From contig NZ_JAZGLW010000002.1 in the NCBI RefSeq assembly GCF_036409155.1, forward strand, positions 310,001 to 374,000: a stretch of 64,000 bases of DNA, given 5' to 3'. This DNA comes from Mycobacterium sp. 050128. GTDB taxonomy: Bacteria; Actinomycetota; Actinomycetes; Mycobacteriales; Mycobacteriaceae. The notes beneath the pieces are model-generated. The model saw nothing but the letters and a program-made list of their open reading frames with translations, was not told the origin of the DNA and did no database searches. The position numbers and the translations under genes were made by a program. Of the stretch, positions 1 to 7,691 are shown one piece after another (position 1 is the first letter of the stretch; each line of letters opens with the position of its first letter).

Positions 1-1
1 G

Positions 2-133
2 GTCTACGCCGACCTGCCCTACCCGGAAAACCGGTTGGTCGCGCTGGCTCATTCACTCTTGGCGCGTGGTGTGATCGATGAGTCCGAACTCGAAGAACGC
101 ATGGCAGCGGTGCGGGCCAGGCTCGAATCCTGA
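2..133 (+). CDS. C-terminal fragment of a gene entering from the left edge
   Basis: An open frame enters from the left edge and ends at a TGA at 131-133, leaving 43 residues that begin VYADLPYPENRLVALAHSLL and finish with a charged helix ending RARLES. The pattern (Pro-rich loop, then a helix, a 'ARGVIDESELEERM' turn and a second helix) resembles helical segments of nitrile hydratase/thiocyanate hydrolase-type small subunits, but this is only an impression from a short fragment. The start codon and most of the protein lie outside the window. Confidence 0.5.
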   Translation, partial: VYADLPYPENRLVALAHSLLARGVIDESELEERMAAVRARLES

Positions 134-432
134 TCGATCGCGGCGACGCACATCACAGGCTGCTTTTTCGTCGTTGTGCTTTGGGTGCGCTATGCTGGCA
201 GCAACGTTGGCCTCACAGCTAGATGTCAACTACGTCGTGGAACGCTTCTTCATCCCACCTGGTGCCGCCCCGAAATTCGGGTTAACTCACCACGTTCAGA
301 TGAACCGTGCATCCGCACTAGCTTGTCTCGCGGCGATCGATTTTGCCCTCCGGCAATCTCGCCAACTTGTGCTGAGAACCGCGCGCTACATCCGGCGGTC
401 CGGCATGACCGATGCCTGAAAGGCACCGAAAA
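134..432. other. Non-coding leader before the helicase gene
   Basis: About 300 bases without a convincing gene. The short frames here have no ribosome binding site and no recognisable protein features. It probably holds the promoter and a long 5' untranslated leader for the DEAD-box helicase that follows. I see no strong -10/-35 pair or stable terminator hairpin that I would annotate. Confidence 0.4.
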
Positions 433-1803
433 GTGACTACCGACAAAACCTTTGCCGAACTCGGCGTGCGCGGACAAATCGTCAGCACGCTCGCGGAGCG
501 CGGCATCGAACATCCATTTCCGATCCAGATCGCTACCCTGCCCGACACGCTGGCCGGCCGCGACGTACTCGGCCGCGGGAAAACGGGCAGCGGTAAGACG
601 CTGGCCTTCTCGATTCCGCTGGTGAGCCGACTCTCCGAAGGCGGCCGCCGCCGTTCGCGGCCATCGGGTTTGGTGCTCGCACCCACCCGTGAGCTGGCGA
701 GCCAGATCAGCGCGACGCTCGAACCGCTGGCAGCCGCCTGCGGTCTGCGCGTCACGACGATCTTCGGCGGGGTCTCCCAACACCGCCAGGTGGTGGCCCT
801 CAAATCCGGCGTCGACATCGTGGTGGCCTGCCCCGGCCGGCTCGAGGATCTGATGAAGCAGCGACTGATCAGCCTCGATGCTGTCGAGGTCACCGTGATC
901 GACGAAGCCGATCACATGGCCGATCTCGGCTTTCTGCCCGGCGTCACCCGAATCCTGGCCGCGACGCCGAATGGCGGTCAGCGCATGCTGTTTTCGGCGA
1001 CCCTGGACAACGGTGTCGACAAGCTCGTCAAGCGGTTCCTCCGCGATGAGGTGTCGCACTCCGTCGACAGTGCCGACTCGCCGGTATCCGAGATGACGCA
1101 TCACGTGTTCCACGTCGCCAACGCCGAAGCCAAGAAGGAAGTTGTGCAGCGGCTCGCTTCCGGCACCGGGCGCCGGATTCTGTTCATGCGCACCAAGCAT
1201 CAGGCCCGCAAGCTCGCCAAGCAGCTCACCGAATCGGGAGTTCCGTCAGTCGACTTGCACGGCAACCTGTCTCAGCCCGCCCGCGAGCGCAACCTTGCGA
1301 TGTTCGCCTCGGGCGGCGCCCGGGTGCTGGTGGCAACCGATATCGCGGCACGCGGCGTGCACGTCGACGAGGTTGAACTCGTCGTGCACATCGACCCGCC
1401 CGCCGAGCACAAGTCTTATCTGCACCGGTCCGGACGCACGGCGCGGGCGGGCAGCGCCGGTGACGTCGTCACCGTGGTCCTGCCCGAGCAGCGACACGAC
1501 ACACAGGCATTGATGCGCAAGGCAGGTATCAAGGTCGCCCCTCAGCAGGTGACCGGGACGTCGCAGGCGGTGCAAGCGCTCGTCGGCGAGGTCGCTCCCT
1601 ACCAGGCCCCGGCGCCCGCCGCTGCCCCATCGCGCCCGCCCCGGCAGCACCGAGCGAACGCCGGCGGCCAACGGCGCCGTCAGGGCGGCACTCGCTCCGC
1701 GAAGGCCTATACCGGGCGAACCGAATCGGGGGCGTCGCAACGCACCGCGACACCGACGCGGCGGGTCGAACATCGCCGGCGATCGAGCCGCGCGCAGGGG
1801 TAG
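433..1803 (+). CDS. DEAD-box ATP-dependent RNA helicase (RhlE-like)
   Basis: Cytoplasmic ATP-dependent RNA helicase that remodels RNA duplexes, typically in ribosome assembly, RNA decay or cold adaptation. Counting from the GTG at 433, the Q-motif region (FAELGV...PFPIQ) is at residues 7-32, Walker A (GRGKTGSGKT) at 47-56, PTREL near 84-88, the DEAD box (VIDEAD) at 155-160, SAT at 188-190, and the second RecA domain carries ATDIAARG and HRSGRTARAG. The last ~80 residues are a basic, Arg/Pro/Gln-rich tail suited to RNA binding. I prefer GTG 433 because GAAAGG lies about 9 nt upstream; an in-frame ATG at 412 has no such site. Convergent with the methyltransferase downstream. Confidence 0.93.
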   Translation: MTTDKTFAELGVRGQIVSTLAERGIEHPFPIQIATLPDTLAGRDVLGRGKTGSGKTLAFSIPLVSRLSEGGRRRSRPSGLVLAPTRELASQISATLEPLAAACGLRVTTIFGGVSQHRQVVALKSGVDIVVACPGRLEDLMKQRLISLDAVEVTVIDEADHMADLGFLPGVTRILAATPNGGQRMLFSATLDNGVDKLVKRFLRDEVSHSVDSADSPVSEMTHHVFHVANAEAKKEVVQRLASGTGRRILFMRTKHQARKLAKQLTESGVPSVDLHGNLSQPARERNLAMFASGGARVLVATDIAARGVHVDEVELVVHIDPPAEHKSYLHRSGRTARAGSAGDVVTVVLPEQRHDTQALMRKAGIKVAPQQVTGTSQAVQALVGEVAPYQAPAPAAAPSRPPRQHRANAGGQRRRQGGTRSAKAYTGRTESGASQRTATPTRRVEHRRRSSRAQG

Positions 1804-1813
1804 TTCGCGGACC

Positions 1814-2362
1814 TCAAGCCCGTGCCAGTAGCCAGGCCAGGCCCTGCCCTTCGCCTGCGGCGATGACGTCCAGTGCGCCGAAGGCCACAGCGAGTTCGCC
1901 GGGCGTCGCGCGAAACGGACCCGGTTGCGCCCCGACCTCGCTGAGCGCCGCCGCGGCCAGCAGGCCGCCCGGCGCCAAGCGATCGATGAAAGCCTGGTCG
2001 AGGCGGCGGTCGCGGAACTTGTGGCACAGGATCACGTCGACGGGTGGTCCATCCGGCAACCCGTCGTCGAGATCCACTACGCCGAAACGGCAGCGCTCGT
2101 CGACACTGCTGTGCCGGGCCAGTTCCCGGGCCTGGCCGACGGCCACCGCGGAAACATCGAATCCGACGACCTCCAGCCCGCGCTGCGCCAGCCAGACACT
2201 GGCGTATCCCGGGCCACAGGCGACGTCGAGAGCGCGCCCGGTCGTCGGGAAAATGTCCGCATAGGCGGCGAAGGCACCGGGAGGCCCGACCGCCGCGTCC
2301 GGCGCCGGTGGTCCTTTACTCGTGTACCGCTCGTCCCAACGACGCTGGTCCTCCCGGGTCAC
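1814..2362 (-). CDS. Class I SAM-dependent methyltransferase
   Basis: Small (~182 aa) Rossmann-fold methyltransferase that transfers a methyl group from S-adenosylmethionine; substrate unknown. Motif I reads ALDVACGPGYASVWLAQRG, followed by an acidic second strand (VVGFDVS) and the VVDLDDGL and VDVILCHKF motifs, as in the TehB/thiopurine-type small methyltransferases. The open frame extends upstream to 2407, but the GTG at 2360-2362 has AAGG about 8 nt before it and the protein there (VTREDQRRWDERY) matches the usual family start. It is divergent from the TetR gene at 2562 and convergent with the helicase. Confidence 0.85.
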   Translation of the reverse strand: MTREDQRRWDERYTSKGPPAPDAAVGPPGAFAAYADIFPTTGRALDVACGPGYASVWLAQRGLEVVGFDVSAVAVGQARELARHSSVDERCRFGVVDLDDGLPDGPPVDVILCHKFRDRRLDQAFIDRLAPGGLLAAAALSEVGAQPGPFRATPGELAVAFGALDVIAAGEGQGLAWLLARA

Positions 2363-2415
2363 AGCCGTCACCTTACGACTCGCGTGGCACGACAAACGAA
2401 GAGCCAAACTTTCTG

Positions 2416-2425
2416 GACAGCTGTC
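2416..2425. repeat. Perfect palindrome between divergent genes
   Basis: GACAGCTGTC is a perfect 10-bp palindrome between the methyltransferase start (2362) and the TetR gene (2562). It is a possible protein-binding half-site pair, but it is short, and nothing here shows which regulator would use it. Confidence 0.3.
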
Positions 2426-2525
2426 TGCGTTTGACGGGCAGGTCGACGCCGGCGGGCCTTCTGGCGCAGCTAAACAGAGGTCGTCGATGCAGTAACGCGA
2501 CGTTTCATCGCCATGGTTCGGCTAG

Positions 2526-2562
2526 TTGGCCGTGGGTATTCCGTTTTTCTACACTGGACGGG
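2526..2562 (+). promoter_or_regulatory. Candidate leaderless promoter for the TetR gene
   Basis: TTGGCC (2526-2531) and TACACT (2550-2555) form a -35/-10 pair with an 18-bp spacer. The expected transcription start, about 7 nt after the -10, falls on the GTG at 2562. This supports a leaderless mRNA and decides the start codon. Confidence 0.45.
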
Positions 2563-3161
2563 TGTCTAGAGAAGTGGCGTCGGCTGCCCGGACGGCGGCC
2601 GGTGCCACAGGTGCCCGCCGCTCCGATCGTCGGCCAGGTCAAACAATCCGCAAGGTCCTCGAGGCCGGTCTGGCGGAACTCCGCGAATCGTCCTACGCCG
2701 ACCTGACGATGCGGGCCGTTGCCGCCCGCGCCGGGGTATCGCCGGCCAGCGCCTACACCTACTTCCCGTCCAAGAGCGCCCTGGTGGCCGCCGTCTATCT
2801 ACGTTTTCTGCGCGCGCTGCCGTTGCACACCGACGTCAACGACACCACCAAGACCAGGGTGAGCGCGACGCTGCGGGACATGGCGGTGGCCGTCGCCGAC
2901 GAGCCCGAGTTGAGTGCCGCCTGCGGAGCGGCCTTGATGGCCGACGATCCCGCCGTCGTGCCGCTGCGCGAACAGATCGGTGAAGAAGTGTCCAAGCGGA
3001 TCGCCGCGGCGCTGGGCCCGGGCTGGCCCCGCACGGTGAAAACCACCCTGCAGATGACGTTCGCCGGCGCGCTGATGACGGCGCGATTCGTCAGCTACGA
3101 GGAGATCGCCGGGCAACTCGATGAGGCGGTCAACCTCATCTTGGGAGCGTCGGTCGCCTGA
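2562..3161 (+). CDS. TetR/AcrR-family transcriptional regulator
   Basis: About 199 residues. The N-terminal helix-turn-helix (LTMRAVAARAGVSPASAYTYFPSKSALVAAVY) is a standard TetR DNA-binding domain, preceded by a basic stretch (GARRSDRRPGQTIRKV) and followed by a helical ligand-binding and dimerisation domain. A longer frame reaches back to 2526, but the GTG at 2562 sits where transcription from the TACACT -10 should begin. Divergent from the methyltransferase and convergent with the amidohydrolase at 3197-4963. Its ligand and targets cannot be told from sequence; autoregulation and control of a neighbour is the usual arrangement. Confidence 0.88.
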   Translation: MSREVASAARTAAGATGARRSDRRPGQTIRKVLEAGLAELRESSYADLTMRAVAARAGVSPASAYTYFPSKSALVAAVYLRFLRALPLHTDVNDTTKTRVSATLRDMAVAVADEPELSAACGAALMADDPAVVPLREQIGEEVSKRIAAALGPGWPRTVKTTLQMTFAGALMTARFVSYEEIAGQLDEAVNLILGASVA

Positions 3162-3196
3162 TCGTCCGAAAGCCTTTTGACCGCAACAGGATCCGG

Positions 3197-4963
3197 CTAG
3201 ACCGCCGGCGTAAGCGTCCGGGCTGAGTTGCCGGCGCGCAAGAACTGACCGAACCGCTGCTTGCCCAGCACCGGCGAGGCCTGTCCCACGTTGAACACGA
3301 GTTGCCCGCACACGAAGACGTGCGTGACGGTGTCGTCGTTGCGGTTCACCATGCGCGACAGGCCGCCATAGGACTCGACCGGGTGCTCGGCATACGCATC
3401 GAGCGATTCGTCGAGCCTGTCCGGGTCGATCACGACAATGTCGGCGCGGTCGCCCTCTCGCAGGGTGCCCGCGTCGATGCCGTACCAGGCTCCGAGCTCG
3501 CCGGTGAGCCGGTGCACCGCCCGCTCGATCGACAGGAACGGTGTGCCGCGCTTTGCCGCGTCGTTCACGTGCCGCAGCAGCCGCAAGCCGGAGTTGTAGA
3601 ACGCCATGTTGCGCAGGTGCGCGCCCGCGTCGGAGAACCCCATTTGTACGCTCGCGCTTTGCGCCAGCTTCTTGAGCAACTCGGGCCGGTGGTTTGAGAT
3701 CGTGGTACGCCAGCGCAGCGCCTCGCCGTGCTCGAGCACCAGATCGAGGAACGCGTCGACCGGATGCAGACCTCCGCGATCGAGCCCGACCTGCCCGAAG
3801 GACTTGCCCACCACCGATTCATCCGGGCACGCCACAATGTCGGCGTCGAAGAAGTCACGATGCCACACTCGCGGCCCGTAGTTCTGGTCGTAGTCCTTGC
3901 GGAACTGGCGCCGGTAGTCCTCGTCGCGCATCAACTCGTTGCGGGCAAGCTCGTCCTGCAGATGCAGGGCGGCGGCGCCGGAGCCGAATTCTTCAAAGAT
4001 CACCAGCGAAATCCCGTCGGCATACACTTCGAACGGCACCGGCAGATGCTGCCAGCGAAAGTCACCGCCAAGTCGATTGACGACCCGCGCCGCAGCCTCC
4101 ATCAGGTAGATGACCGGTGGCAAGGCCTTCACATCGGCGGCCGACAGCAGACTGGTTTTGAGGCGACGGCGACCCACCCCGAGCGAGGCCGCCAGCTGGG
4201 AGAAGATCGACAGCGGATTCTTGATGTCGGGACCCGACTGCAGGATTTTGTTGCGCCGCCGCAGAATAGCGTTGAGGCGACGAAGTTCGCGTGACGTGGC
4301 GTAGGTCGACGGCAGCGTGCGCGACCTGCACACCTCACCGTCGAGCTTGTCGAAAAGCAACTGCTGCGAGGACATCCCGACAAAGCCCTCGTCGAGCGCT
4401 TCGGTCAGCATCGACTCCATTCGCGCCAGTTCCGCCGCCGACGGGCGGATGTCCTTGCGGGTCGCCCGGTCGAGTCCCATCGTTGCGGCCCGCATATCGG
4501 AATGGCCGATGAACGCGGCCACGTTGGGACCCAGGTTGAGCTCCTCGAGGGCGGCCACATATTCCTTCGGACTGCGCCAAGACCGGGCCTTGTCGAGCTG
4601 CTCGATGACGTAACGCCGCGGAATCGCCTCGACACGGCCGAAGATGTCGCCCGCGTCGACATTCTCCAGGTACACGGTGGACAGCGAGCAGCAGCCCAGT
4701 AGCACCGTCGTGACACCGTGTCGCAGCGACTCGGAAAGCGCTGGTTCACAGAGTGTTTCGATGTCGTAGTGGGTGTGGATGTCGATGATCCCGGGGATCA
4801 CCCACTGCCCCGTTGCGTCGATGACATCGGCGCCGGTCGTGTCGACTACCCCGTCGGTGATGGTGGCGACGCGGCCGTCGCGCACCCCGATGTTGCGGAC
4901 AGCCGATGGCGCGCCGGTTCCGTCGAACCAGCGTCCATTCATGATCACGGTGTCGTACTGCAT
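3197..4963 (-). CDS. N-acyl-D-amino-acid deacylase-like amidohydrolase
   Basis: 588-residue metal-dependent hydrolase of the amidohydrolase superfamily, D-aminoacylase/amidohydrolase-3 type. It has the N-terminal beta-sandwich (YDTVIMNGRWFDGTG), the metal motif DIHTHYD near residue 63, further His-containing motifs (FIGHSDM; TTISNHRPELL), the late FSDAGAH motif with the conserved Asp, and the C-terminal sandwich (LREGDRADIVVIDPDRL). The ATG at 4961-4963 has AGGAGG about 8 nt upstream, so I reject the longer frame to 5071. It hydrolyses an amide or related bond in an unknown substrate. Divergent from the TetR gene at 5142, a likely regulator. Confidence 0.85.
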   Translation of the reverse strand: MQYDTVIMNGRWFDGTGAPSAVRNIGVRDGRVATITDGVVDTTGADVIDATGQWVIPGIIDIHTHYDIETLCEPALSESLRHGVTTVLLGCCSLSTVYLENVDAGDIFGRVEAIPRRYVIEQLDKARSWRSPKEYVAALEELNLGPNVAAFIGHSDMRAATMGLDRATRKDIRPSAAELARMESMLTEALDEGFVGMSSQQLLFDKLDGEVCRSRTLPSTYATSRELRRLNAILRRRNKILQSGPDIKNPLSIFSQLAASLGVGRRRLKTSLLSAADVKALPPVIYLMEAAARVVNRLGGDFRWQHLPVPFEVYADGISLVIFEEFGSGAAALHLQDELARNELMRDEDYRRQFRKDYDQNYGPRVWHRDFFDADIVACPDESVVGKSFGQVGLDRGGLHPVDAFLDLVLEHGEALRWRTTISNHRPELLKKLAQSASVQMGFSDAGAHLRNMAFYNSGLRLLRHVNDAAKRGTPFLSIERAVHRLTGELGAWYGIDAGTLREGDRADIVVIDPDRLDESLDAYAEHPVESYGGLSRMVNRNDDTVTHVFVCGQLVFNVGQASPVLGKQRFGQFLRAGNSARTLTPAV

Positions 4964-5072
4964 GCTTGCGGCCTCCTGATTTGCAGTGAGCATACACACC
5001 TCGGATAGTGTCTTGTCATTGGTTGATCGGAGCGCGGGCCCGGATTCCCGGTCGGCTAAGCGCGTCAGCAAC

Positions 5073-5104
5073 GATCATCTAGCTGCGACGATATGATCTA
5101 GCGG
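5073..5104 (+). promoter_or_regulatory. Promoter with overlapping inverted repeat, TetR (5142) upstream region
   Basis: TATGAT at 5092-5097 is a strong -10 hexamer; the transcription start expected 6-7 nt later is at or next to the GTG at 5104. An inverted repeat GATCAT (5073-5078) / ATGATC (5093-5098) overlaps the -10, and ATCTAGC is repeated directly at 5077-5083 and 5096-5102. This is a plausible operator for the adjacent TetR protein, and it lies in the shared divergent region with the amidohydrolase gene. Confidence 0.5.
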
Positions 5105-5106
5105 TG

Positions 5107-5139
5107 ATGAGCACCGACGACCTGTTTGCCGCCCACTAA
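5107..5139 (+). CDS. Candidate leader peptide (MSTDDLFAAH)
   Basis: A 10-codon frame, ATG-AGC-ACC-GAC-GAC-CTG-TTT-GCC-GCC-CAC-TAA, which a GTG directly in front (5104) extends by one codon. It ends 2 nt before the TetR ATG at 5142. The TATGAT -10 at 5092-5097 predicts a transcript starting at about 5104, so this peptide would be translated leaderless from the mRNA 5' end and the regulator could be translated by re-initiation. This is inferred from spacing only; such a short frame could arise by chance. Confidence 0.35.
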   Translation: MSTDDLFAAH

Positions 5140-5141
5140 CG

Positions 5142-5810
5142 ATGCGCAGCCACGGTTGGGCCGGGAACACCCCTGGCTCCGATGAGGAGGCGATCGAGCG
5201 GATCCTGGATGCGGCGGACAAGATCATCGACGAGCGCGGCTCGGCCATGCGGATCGCCGACGTCGCCCGCGCTCTGGGCGTGACCCGGCAGACCGTGTAC
5301 AGGTATTTCCCCGGGACTCAGGCATTGCAGGTGGCGAGCGCGATGCGATCGGCCGACGGCTTCCTCGATCATCTGGCGGCCCACCTCAAAGGCATCACCG
5401 ATCCCGTCTTGGCGGTGACGGAGAGTTTTGCCTTCTGCGTCGAACAGCTGGCTTCTGACAATCAGCTGGAGTTGGTGCTGAATCAGCGCCACCGCGGGGG
5501 TCAAACGATCTCCATCGTGTCGGATACCGCGCTGGCCTTCGGGCGATCGATGCTGCACCGCTTCGATATCGATTGGGAGCAACACGGTTTCGACGACGCG
5601 GGCCTGGACGAGTTGAACGAGTTCACCCTTCGGCTGCTGCACTCGTTCCTGGCGGACCCCGGCCGGCCCGCGCGCAGCGGCGCCGATCTTCGACGCTACC
5701 TGGTCCGCTGGATCGGACCGGCCATCGCGTACCCGCAAATCGCCCAGGCAATCGACCCGCTGCGGACTCCCGAGCCGCGGGCCCGGCGGCGGCCCTCGGC
5801 GGCGTCCTGA
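5142..5810 (+). CDS. TetR-family transcriptional regulator
   Basis: 222 residues with an N-terminal TetR helix-turn-helix (MRIADVARALGVTRQTVYRYFPGTQALQVASAM) and a long helical effector domain; the C-terminus is Arg-rich. The ATG at 5142 has no clear Shine-Dalgarno of its own and lies 2 nt after the stop of a possible leader peptide, so its translation may be coupled. It is divergent from the amidohydrolase at 4963 and sits 31 bp before a small membrane-protein gene likely in the same transcript. The palindrome overlapping its -10 suggests autoregulation. Confidence 0.88.
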   Translation: MRSHGWAGNTPGSDEEAIERILDAADKIIDERGSAMRIADVARALGVTRQTVYRYFPGTQALQVASAMRSADGFLDHLAAHLKGITDPVLAVTESFAFCVEQLASDNQLELVLNQRHRGGQTISIVSDTALAFGRSMLHRFDIDWEQHGFDDAGLDELNEFTLRLLHSFLADPGRPARSGADLRRYLVRWIGPAIAYPQIAQAIDPLRTPEPRARRRPSAAS

Positions 5811-5841
5811 TCCGGGATCAGCTGCACAAGGAGGAGTAACG

Positions 5842-6315
5842 ATGGTCGGACTGGGACAGCTCGCGTTGGACAGCGCGCCCGCTTTCGGCGGTGTCTTACT
5901 CGCGCTGGCGGCCGTGCAATTCCGGGGTCCCGACTATCGGCAATTGATCCAGCAGGACATGGACCTGCTGGATCGCCTGCCACCCGAGGCCACCGAGAGA
6001 CGCGACGCGCTGCGCCGCTCGATCGATGCCCGAGTCGACGACTTGGTCGACTCCGCGAACCGGAGCCGCGCATTGCGCCGGGCCGCGATGTCGTACCAGG
6101 GCAACTGGCGCGATGTGGTGGTGATGTTGTGCGCGGTGCTCTTCACGATCGTCTGGTGGGGCGTCGACCACAGCCGAGGCAACTGGTTACCCATGTTCAT
6201 CCTGCTGATCCTGCTGTGCGTGGTGGCGGCCGTATACGCGTTTCGTGGCGTGCTTCGTGCGGGCAGCGCGTTTCTGCACCGGCGCCACTCCGGCGCGCAG
6301 GACGCACCGAAGTAG
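5842..6315 (+). CDS. Small conserved membrane protein of unknown function
   Basis: 157 residues. A first hydrophobic segment is near residues 13-27 (AFGGVLLALAAVQF), then a charged helical stretch (residues 28-85, rich in Asp/Arg/Leu, possibly coiled-coil), then two clear membrane helices near 90-108 (DVVVMLCAVLFTIVWWGV) and 115-135 (WLPMFILLILLCVVAAVYAF), ending in a basic tail. AAGGAGGAG lies 5 nt before the ATG, a near-perfect ribosome binding site. It follows the TetR gene by 31 bp. I recognise no catalytic motif. Confidence 0.75.
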   Translation: MVGLGQLALDSAPAFGGVLLALAAVQFRGPDYRQLIQQDMDLLDRLPPEATERRDALRRSIDARVDDLVDSANRSRALRRAAMSYQGNWRDVVVMLCAVLFTIVWWGVDHSRGNWLPMFILLILLCVVAAVYAFRGVLRAGSAFLHRRHSGAQDAPK

Positions 6316-6422
6316 CTGCGCCCCATAGACTTAACTGACGGATGGCCCGCCGCGGCGACACGCCAGTTGATGCGAAAATGCACAGCAGGCGCTGATGGGG
6401 AAAATGTGACAAAATTCAACGC

Positions 6423-7238
6423 GTGAAGGCGTACGCCCTCCCCGTTTTGCTTTGTGCCGCTACGACGTCCACGTGGGCGGCACTGCTGACCGCCCCCATT
6501 CCCGCTGTGTCCGCCGAACCGTGCCCCGATGTCGAGGTCGTGTTCGCCCGAGGCACCGACCAGGCGCCTGGAGTCGGCGACATCGGCGAGGGCTTCGTCG
6601 ATGCTCTGCGCGCGCGCCTCGGTTCGAAGTCGCTCAGCGTGTATCCGGTCGATTACCCGGCCACCATGAGCTTTCCCCGAGCGGTCGACGGCATTACCGA
6701 CGCGGGCGCTCATATCCAGCAGACCGCGGCGAGTTGTCCGAAAACCCAAATGGTGTTGGGCGGATATTCCCAGGGCGCGGCCGTGATGGGTTTCGTCACC
6801 GCGAACCAGGTGCCCGAGGACGCACGCCTGGGGCAGGACCTGCAACCCATGCCGGCCGAGATCGCCAACCACGTTGTCGCGGTCGCGCTGTTCGGGAAAC
6901 CGGCGAGCCAGTTCATGAGCATGATCAACCAGCCGCCGGTCACGATCGGTCCGTTGTACGCGCCGAAGGCTATCGAGTTGTGTGTGCCAAATGACCCGAT
7001 CTGTGCCGGCTCTGGTGACTTCTCCGCGCATAGGCAGTACCAGCAGGCCGGGATGATCGATCAGGCGGCCGATTTCACCGCGAACCGTATTGCCCAAGCC
7101 ACCGCACCGAGCCCGTCGCCGACACCGGGACAAGCATCCGCGCCGACGGCGACGCCGGCACCGTCCGCCGCGCCGGCACCCTCCCCTGCGCCGGTGGCAT
7201 CGCATCACCCAGGCCCGCCCCCGGGACCGGCAGCGTAG
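6423..7238 (+). CDS. Secreted cutinase-family serine esterase with Pro/Ala-rich tail
   Basis: Exported alpha/beta-hydrolase of the cutinase family (mycobacterial Cut/Culp type), hydrolysing ester or phospholipid substrates outside the cell. Residues 1-31 form a signal peptide with likely cleavage after AVSA. The nucleophile elbow is GYSQG (114-118, Ser116); Cys34/Cys105 and the CVPNDPIC segment match the family's disulfides and catalytic Asp, and the later SAHRQYQQ supplies the His. The start is a GTG. The protein is 271 residues; the catalytic domain ends near residue 225 and is followed by about 45 residues almost entirely Pro, Ala, Ser and Thr, a probable wall-spanning or glycosylated tail. 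Confidence 0.93.
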   Translation: MKAYALPVLLCAATTSTWAALLTAPIPAVSAEPCPDVEVVFARGTDQAPGVGDIGEGFVDALRARLGSKSLSVYPVDYPATMSFPRAVDGITDAGAHIQQTAASCPKTQMVLGGYSQGAAVMGFVTANQVPEDARLGQDLQPMPAEIANHVVAVALFGKPASQFMSMINQPPVTIGPLYAPKAIELCVPNDPICAGSGDFSAHRQYQQAGMIDQAADFTANRIAQATAPSPSPTPGQASAPTATPAPSAAPAPSPAPVASHHPGPPPGPAA

Positions 7239-7313
7239 CGGACCGGAAGCGACCGGGCGCTGTTATGTCCAGCCATTAACGAGCGAAACGTATTGTCCTG
7301 CAGAGCGATTCAC

Positions 7314-7691
7314 TCAGTAGCGAGGTGCCGCCTCGAGGACCTCGACGGCCGCGTCGATGTTGGGAATGATGGTCGGCCCGTAGTGGCCCACCAGCTGCCC
7401 CAGCGCGCGGGCGATGTGCGGGCCGACGATGCCGGCAGCCAAGACCTCCTCGGCCAACACGATGCCATTGACGATATGGCCGGCGCTCAGTCGACCGTCG
7501 GCGGTGAGTTCGTAGCGCCAGTCGCCGATCTGGACTCGCTGCGGCGCGGACCGGAAAAGGCCGCGCCGGGCCGGCGTCAGAATGACGCCGGGAACGCCGC
7601 AAAACACCGTGATCACTTGTCCGACGCCGCCGGGTCCGGCCAGGGCCGCTCCGATCGCGCGGCTGGCGCGCTCAGGGTCGTAACTCGTCAT
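7314..7691 (-). CDS. Conserved hypothetical protein, coupled to the YbjQ-like gene
   Basis: 125 residues starting MTSYDPERASRAIGAALAG. No membrane segment or catalytic motif is evident; the second half (IVNGIVLAEEVLAAGIVGPHIARALGQL) looks helical. The ATG at 7689-7691 shares its A with the TGA of the upstream gene (TGATG), so the two are very likely translationally coupled. I do not recognise the family with confidence. Confidence 0.7.
   Translation of the reverse strand: MTSYDPERASRAIGAALAGPGGVGQVITVFCGVPGVILTPARRGLFRSAPQRVQIGDWRYELTADGRLSAGHIVNGIVLAEEVLAAGIVGPHIARALGQLVGHYGPTIIPNIDAAVEVLEAAPRY

Noticed and set aside
2515..2539. A SigF-type promoter (GGTTC ... GGGTAT) before the TetR gene at 2562
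   Set aside because: The -35 is imperfect and the spacer is 14-15 bp; the TACACT -10 gives a better-placed start. Worth only a note given the SigF paralogue in the window.
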